From Leptolyngbya sp. SIO4C5 (GTDB lineage Bacteria; Cyanobacteriota; Cyanobacteriia; Phormidesmidales; Phormidesmidaceae), in assembly GCA_010671965.1 (NCBI GenBank), contig JAAHIC010000026.1, positions 1 to 15,344 of the forward strand: a stretch of 15,344 nucleotides of DNA. Direction: 5' to 3'. Shown here in pieces: positions 12,340 through 15,344 of the stretch (its first letter is position 1; every line of letters starts with the position of its first letter). Under the pieces are notes generated by a model. It did no database searches and was not told the DNA's origin. It saw nothing but the letters and a program-made list of their open reading frames with translations. A program made the translations under genes and the position numbers.

Positions 12340-13383
12340 ATGACGAATCAGGTTTTGACCGAAAAGACCAAAGCGCCTAACGCTGCCAAATCTGCCAATT
12401 CTGACACCGCCCACCCGATGGGCGTTGATATTGGCAACGGAGCGCTGAAACTCATCACCGGCATGGGGGAATATCGCCTTGATAGCTACATTTGCTATCT
12501 AGCTGAACGGCTGTCCCTCGGCCAGACCAAAGGGTATGTGGAGTATCTAGAAGGCGATCGCGCTGAGCTGTGCGGTAAGCAGTGGATTGGAGGCATCAAC
12601 GCCTACTACCACGATCCGCGCGGTGTTGCCCGTGTCACTGACGACAAGACCGGCAAGATTGCGCTGGGCTTGCAGCTACTGCTCTCTAGCCTGTCGCTGA
12701 TGCCCCATCGCTCCAACTGGCACCTGTCCATCACCTGCTCTGTGCATGACGGCAAGACACTGGGCAAGCCGCTAAAAAGCGCTATTGAGGGCAGTCATAC
12801 GGTGATGCTCAACGGCAAGCGCTCTCTAGTTTCGGTAGCAGTCAACGCGGTACTGGAAGAGGGCACCGGGGCTGTTCTGAGCTATAAGAATCAGACTGAC
12901 TTCACCAACGCGCTCCTATACGACCTCGGCAACGGAACGCTGATTTTCTCTAGCTTCAACGGGCTAGCAATGACCGATCGCAGCTACAGCCAAAACGGGG
13001 GCGTAGAGAGCCTGGTAGACGCGATCGCCACCAATGAGACGGTACGCCGGAAGCTGCTGAAAGAAGGCGATCGCCACCTGATCCGCGCTGGCATTGAGAC
13101 TCAGAGCTTCACCTACGGAACGCAGTATCCCGACTGGAATTTCAAGGAAGCCTATAAAGCTGAGCTGCCCCGCTGGGTTGACCGGGTTCTAAAGCCTTTG
13201 GTGAGACCGACAGAAGACCGGATGCATAGTGCTACGGCAATGCTGGCGATCGGGGGTGGGGCTTGTCTGCCGGGTATCGCGTCGCTACTGGCTCAGCGAA
13301 ACATTCAGGTATTGCCGGATCCTCAGTGGGCCAATGCCCGTGGCCTCTATGCCTATGCCGTTCGCAAAAGCGCGGGGGTATAG
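12340..13383 (+). CDS. parM: ParM/StbA-like actin-type partition ATPase
   Basis: A 347-aa actin-fold protein. From the ATG at 12340 (AGAGGA eight bases upstream; the longer TTG frame at 12271 has no support): phosphate-1 motif GVDIGNGALK (28-37, D30), phosphate-2 motif LLYDLGNGTLIF (192-203, D195), and adenosine motif AIGGGACLPG (303-312). This motif set and the size fit ParM, StbA and Alp7-type plasmid actins, which polymerise on ATP and push plasmid copies apart through ParR bound at parC. The first 27 residues are a Thr/Ala/Lys-rich leader before the fold; that leader is encoded over a second cluster of the upstream repeat. A small candidate ParR follows after three bases. The plasmid thus carries a second, mechanistically different partition ATPase besides ParA. 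The gene symbol reflects family, not orthology to R1 parM. Confidence 0.88.
   Translation: MTNQVLTEKTKAPNAAKSANSDTAHPMGVDIGNGALKLITGMGEYRLDSYICYLAERLSLGQTKGYVEYLEGDRAELCGKQWIGGINAYYHDPRGVARVTDDKTGKIALGLQLLLSSLSLMPHRSNWHLSITCSVHDGKTLGKPLKSAIEGSHTVMLNGKRSLVSVAVNAVLEEGTGAVLSYKNQTDFTNALLYDLGNGTLIFSSFNGLAMTDRSYSQNGGVESLVDAIATNETVRRKLLKEGDRHLIRAGIETQSFTYGTQYPDWNFKEAYKAELPRWVDRVLKPLVRPTEDRMHSATAMLAIGGGACLPGIASLLAQRNIQVLPDPQWANARGLYAYAVRKSAGV
12382..12406 (+). promoter_or_regulatory. parC-like repeats, second cluster inside the parM-like gene
   Basis: Three 9-bp direct units lie in the codons of the unstructured N-terminal leader: GCTGCCAAA (12382), TCTGCCAAT (12391) and a degenerate TCTGACACC (12400). 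They match the TYTGCC units at 12229-12262 in sequence and spacing. This suggests the repeat array brackets the start codon. Confidence 0.4.
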
Positions 13384-13386
13384 ACC

Positions 13387-13626
13387 GTGAGAGTTTCGAT
13401 TGAGAAAGGGTTTCAGCCTCTCGTAAAAGAGCTGATGCAGCAGCTACGTACTGAAGATCCAAAGCTCGCGGTGCATCACATTATCGGCTGCTGGAGCGCT
13501 AACCAGGGGTGCTCCGGTATCCGTAGCGGTTCGCCAGTTCCGGCATTACAACAGCCACCTATTCAGGCAGAGCCAGCCACAGAAGTAGACGATGAGTTTA
13601 CCGAAGTGTGTGATTGGAGCAAATGA
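13387..13626 (+). CDS. Candidate ParR-like partner of the actin-type ATPase, 79 aa
   Basis: The start is GTG three bases after the ParM-like stop codon. The N-terminal part, RVSIEKGFQPLVKELMQQ then RTEDPKLAVHHIIGCW, fits a ribbon-helix-helix pattern: a short strand, a helix and a second helix. It is followed by a Pro/Ser-rich linker and an acidic tail (TEVDDEFTEVCDWSK). ParR proteins combine a ribbon-helix-helix that binds parC iterons with a C-terminal tail that docks on the actin filament end. Gene order, size and layout agree, but sequence similarity is too weak to recognise directly, so the call is inference. The TYTGCC repeats upstream of the ParM-like gene would be its sites. ATGA-type overlap with the next open frame suggests coupled translation. 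Confidence 0.5.
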   Translation: MRVSIEKGFQPLVKELMQQLRTEDPKLAVHHIIGCWSANQGCSGIRSGSPVPALQQPPIQAEPATEVDDEFTEVCDWSK

Positions 13627-13637
13627 GGACTACAAAA

Positions 13638-13844
13638 ATGAATGACAAATCAACAATTCAAGCGTATCGACAGCAGGCCGATTGTAGTGAAGCTGTGAAG
13701 CCACTAATTGAACGCTATGGCTTCCAAAGTACATTGATCGCCTTATGTGATGCTGTCGCTCACGACGTTCCTGAGACTTCATGGCATGCAGCTGCTGTAC
13801 CGATTTTGGAAGGGCTGATTGCGATCGCGAATTGGAGCGAATAG
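13638..13844 (+). CDS. Small helical protein, 68 aa, third gene of the actin-type operon
   Basis: Start choice: the ATG at 13638 has GAGG nine bases upstream; an ATG at 13623 that overlaps the previous stop (ATGA) is an alternative adding five residues. The pattern LIERYGFQSTLIALCDAVAH then SWHAAAVPILEGLIAIANW resembles a common cyanobacterial small-protein type of unknown function (YG..x..L..ALCDA, then a Trp-containing second helix). Its C-terminus, ANWSE, echoes the CDWSK end of the upstream protein, and both are encoded by a similar ATTGGAGC-AA stretch. It has no membrane segment. Confidence 0.6.
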   Translation: MNDKSTIQAYRQQADCSEAVKPLIERYGFQSTLIALCDAVAHDVPETSWHAAAVPILEGLIAIANWSE

Positions 13845-14036
13845 CTACTAATCGCTAATCCTTTTCGAGCTGTTTTGAGCCAATTTTTCTGAACCTCTTT
13901 CGGGATGATCCGCTATTAGGCAATCGCTTCAAAACCGTTAGCATTTGTTATCATTTCGCATTTCGTAACAGTCTAGCGATCGCTTATCAGTCAACGTATT
14001 CAGCCAATTTAGGCCCTTTTGCCTCGTTTCTAGCTC

Positions 14037-14061
14037 AAAAGCAATTTCCCCTTGCTTTTTT
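14037..14061 (+). terminator. Terminator-like hairpin after the actin-type operon
   Basis: AAAAGCAA (14037-14044), a seven-base loop, then TTGCTTTT (14052-14059) followed by two more Ts, giving a six-T run. The stem is AT-rich but U-tracted on both strands. It lies in a 262-base gene-free, T-rich stretch (13845-14106) that also carries one HIP1 site. Confidence 0.45.
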
Positions 14062-14106
14062 ACGCTTTTTCTAACTTTTAAATCTTCTCTGGGAGGTTAG
14101 AGCAAA

Positions 14107-14409
14107 ATGCCTTACCGATTAGCCCGCAAACTCCCCCTCCGATGGCGACAACCAGCCATCCGCTGGCTGTGCATCAACGAAGTCCGTTGGCGCTTGCGGT
14201 TCAGCCGTTTCCGTCCGACGTGGCTTTCTCTTTGGAATCAGCCGCCGATCATGCACTTTACGGCTGCCTTTGCAGTACCTTTTATCGGCATTCTGACACT
14301 GGCAACACTGGTCATACTGCGAGACGTGCTGTTCTGGTTTCTTGTCGCCTACGGAGTCTTTCTGTTAATGACTGGCGCTGCGCGCTTCATCTACCTGTTG
14401 ACACGCTGA
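14107..14409 (+). CDS. Small membrane protein, 100 aa, Arg-rich N-terminus
   Basis: I do not recognise this protein. The ATG at 14107 has GGGAGG about 10 bases upstream. The N-terminal half carries many Arg and Trp residues (LRWRQPAIRWLC, VRWRLRFSRFRPTWLSLW) and probably lies on the cytoplasmic face, followed by two likely membrane helices at about 51-71 (FTAAFAVPFIGILTLATLVI) and 74-97. The shape fits an inner-membrane anchor with a nucleic-acid- or lipid-facing basic arm. It is followed two bases after its stop codon by a perfect inverted repeat. An overlapping + frame from 14142 is open but is a shadow of this gene. Confidence 0.62.
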   Translation: MPYRLARKLPLRWRQPAIRWLCINEVRWRLRFSRFRPTWLSLWNQPPIMHFTAAFAVPFIGILTLATLVILRDVLFWFLVAYGVFLLMTGAARFIYLLTR

Positions 14410-14411
14410 AA

Positions 14412-14449
14412 CCCACGGCTAGAAGACCGACCAAAGCCCTAGCCGTGGG
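14412..14449 (+). terminator. Intergenic inverted repeat without U-tract
   Basis: CCCACGGCTA (14412-14421) and TAGCCGTGGG (14440-14449) are a perfect 10-bp stem with an 18-base loop. It starts two bases after the stop of the small membrane protein. No T-run follows (CGCATCCC). It is either a non-canonical transcript end or an RNA-processing hairpin. Confidence 0.5.
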
Positions 14450-14489
14450 CGCATCCCAAGCAACTAACTACTTAAGGACTAACTCAATT

Positions 14490-14825
14490 ATGAAGTGTCT
14501 TTCCTACTACTGTGACACTCCAGCTACACAGCAACTAATGGAGCGCTACGGCCCTCATCTAGAGCGCCTGGCCATTGAAGACTGTTTAGCGATCGCGGCA
14601 GGCATCACGATCGCCGTTCACTGGATGAATGTTTGCCCTGCTGCTGAGCCGGAATTGTTGGCGGCCTGCACTAGCGAAATTGATTACAGCTTTAACGATG
14701 CGGAGTTGGCTGAGATTATTCAGCAGCTCGACAGCGAGCTTGATAGCGGGTGGCTGGCAATGCAGCTAGTCTCTGGCCTTGCTTCGATTGTCTCCATGCG
14801 GATGTCTGGGCCAGTAGCGGCTTAG
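14490..14825 (+). CDS. Hypothetical acidic protein, 111 aa
   Basis: I do not recognise this protein. The ATG at 14490 has AAGGA about 12 bases upstream; the open frame further left is a shadow of the membrane protein gene. The N-terminal part (CLSYYCDTPATQQLMERYGP, then IEDCLAIAAGITIAVHWM) carries a [ML]xERYG motif similar to the 68-aa gene at 13638. An acidic, helical C-terminal half follows (NDAELAEIIQQLDSELDSG). Four Cys residues lie in the first two thirds. There is no signal peptide. The palindrome at 14840-14862 follows the stop closely. The two [LM]ERYG genes may share ancestry, but the similarity is short. Confidence 0.62.
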   Translation: MKCLSYYCDTPATQQLMERYGPHLERLAIEDCLAIAAGITIAVHWMNVCPAAEPELLAACTSEIDYSFNDAELAEIIQQLDSELDSGWLAMQLVSGLASIVSMRMSGPVAA

Positions 14826-14839
14826 CACATTCTGTCAAT

Positions 14840-14862
14840 GCCCCTGGCGACCTGCCAGGGGC
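14840..14862 (+). terminator. GC-rich hairpin after the 111-aa gene
   Basis: GCCCCTGGC (14840-14848), a five-base loop GACCT, and GCCAGGGGC (14854-14862) form a perfect 9-bp, very GC-rich stem. It lies 15 bases after the stop codon and has no T-run after it. It resembles a terminator that depends on the hairpin alone. Confidence 0.55.
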
Positions 14863-14896
14863 GATTGCTTCATTTACTCACCATTTAGGGATTCAC

Positions 14897-15214
14897 ATGA
14901 GCATTTCAACATTTGTCCAAACTCCATCACTTCAACCGGCTCAAAACGACTGGGGTGATTGGTTTGAGCGCCTCAGTCAGCGCGATCGCTTTCAACTCAT
15001 TGAGCTGCTGGCCTTCGCTGCTCAAGAACTTGAGACAGACGGCGAAGTTAGCCTTGCTGCACTTCCATACGACGTTTGGGACTGCGGCAAGGTCGAGATG
15101 GAAGCCTTTCTTTGCCTATTAGACAAAGACTTGAGCAGCTTCAGCGAGATTGCAGCACTGATTAGTGGTATTTCTGCTGGCCTTGGAGGACTTGTCCTAA
15201 GCCGTCATCTGTAA
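14897..15214 (+). CDS. Hypothetical protein, 105 aa
   Basis: I do not recognise this protein. The ATG at 14897 has AGGGA about seven bases upstream; the in-frame extension to 14750 lies over the previous gene and is not supported. The N-terminal part is polar (TPSLQPAQNDWGDWFERLSQ). Then come helices FQLIELLAFAAQELE and VEMEAFLCLLDKDLS, and a Gly-rich hydrophobic C-terminus (ISGISAGLGGLVLSRHL) that could be a short membrane-associated helix. It contains one HIP1 site. The operon partner downstream starts 11 bases later. Function is unknown. Confidence 0.62.
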   Translation: MSISTFVQTPSLQPAQNDWGDWFERLSQRDRFQLIELLAFAAQELETDGEVSLAALPYDVWDCGKVEMEAFLCLLDKDLSSFSEIAALISGISAGLGGLVLSRHL

Positions 15215-15225
15215 CAGGTACTGCT

Positions 15226-15344
15226 ATGAGCTTTTGTGCAAATCGAAAAAACAAGTTTCTCCCCCGCATGGGGCTGCTGGGCCTGACTCTCTTTGGTGGC
15301 TTAATCGGCACCTTTGGCACCCTGCAAGCGGGCCGGGTGTGGAA
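15226..15344 (+). CDS. Partial gene with N-terminal membrane or signal segment
   Basis: The gene runs off the right end; 39 full codons are visible. The ATG at 15226 has AGG about seven bases upstream. The product starts MSFCANRKNKFLPR, then MGLLGLTLFGGLIGTFGTL: a short basic stretch followed by a glycine-rich hydrophobic helix. This is the shape of a signal peptide or single membrane anchor. Without the rest no family can be named. It is close behind the 105-aa gene and may share its transcript. Confidence 0.5.
   Translation, partial: MSFCANRKNKFLPRMGLLGLTLFGGLIGTFGTLQAGRVW

Noticed and set aside
14142..14489. Open frame extending the 111-aa gene leftward by 116 codons
   Set aside because: It overlaps the membrane protein gene in another frame and crosses the 14412-14449 hairpin; the ATG at 14490 has its own AAGGA.

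Overview
The window looks like part of a cyanobacterial plasmid, or possibly a phage-plasmid. The main clue is the HIP1 octamer GCGATCGC, which occurs roughly two dozen times across the window and is a cyanobacterial signature. The gene content agrees: a CyRepA1-type primase-helicase, a Uma2-family nuclease, small ribbon-helix-helix proteins, and two partition-like cassettes. No rRNA, tRNA, insertion sequence, transposase or CRISPR array was found. Genus cannot be read from this sequence.

Left side (1-2.4 kb, + strand). Three short genes (24-317, 415-720, 717-1094; the third has a helix-turn-helix) are followed by a 338-base gene-free region rich in dyad symmetry. A ParA ATPase (1433-2071) and an overlapping ribbon-helix-helix partner (2065-2355) come next. 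This is a type Ib partition cassette, with 8-bp repeats of the TCACTT/TTACTT kind just before parA and again just after the partner gene.

Centre (2.6-9.95 kb, - strand). Five tightly overlapping genes read leftward: a small basic protein, a DEAH/SF2 helicase, a 1018-aa CyRepA1-like replication protein (TOPRIM plus P-loop helicase), a 131-aa unknown, and a 747-aa phage tail tape measure protein. A tail gene translationally coupled to a plasmid replication gene, with no other tail or capsid gene in view, is the most surprising arrangement here. The leader of this operon carries two hairpins that share a loop (TCAGAT..CTCACCCCGT) but have unrelated, fully complementary stems.

Right centre (10.1-12.1 kb, - strand). 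A HIP1-poor gene of unknown function, a coiled-coil protein, a Uma2 nuclease and a small ribbon-helix-helix protein. The reading frame of the last continues plausibly past its UAG to within 3 bases of the Uma2 start.

Right side (12.2-15.3 kb, + strand). A ParM/StbA-like actin ATPase preceded by a good promoter and by 9-10 bp TYTGCC repeats (a parC-like centromere that seems to continue into the start of the gene), then a possible ParR-like protein, then small proteins of unknown function. Several are separated by strong palindromes without U-tracts. A gene with an N-terminal membrane segment runs off the end.

Taken together: one replication module, two different partition modules (Walker-type and actin-type), accessory DNA-interacting proteins, and one orphan phage-tail gene.
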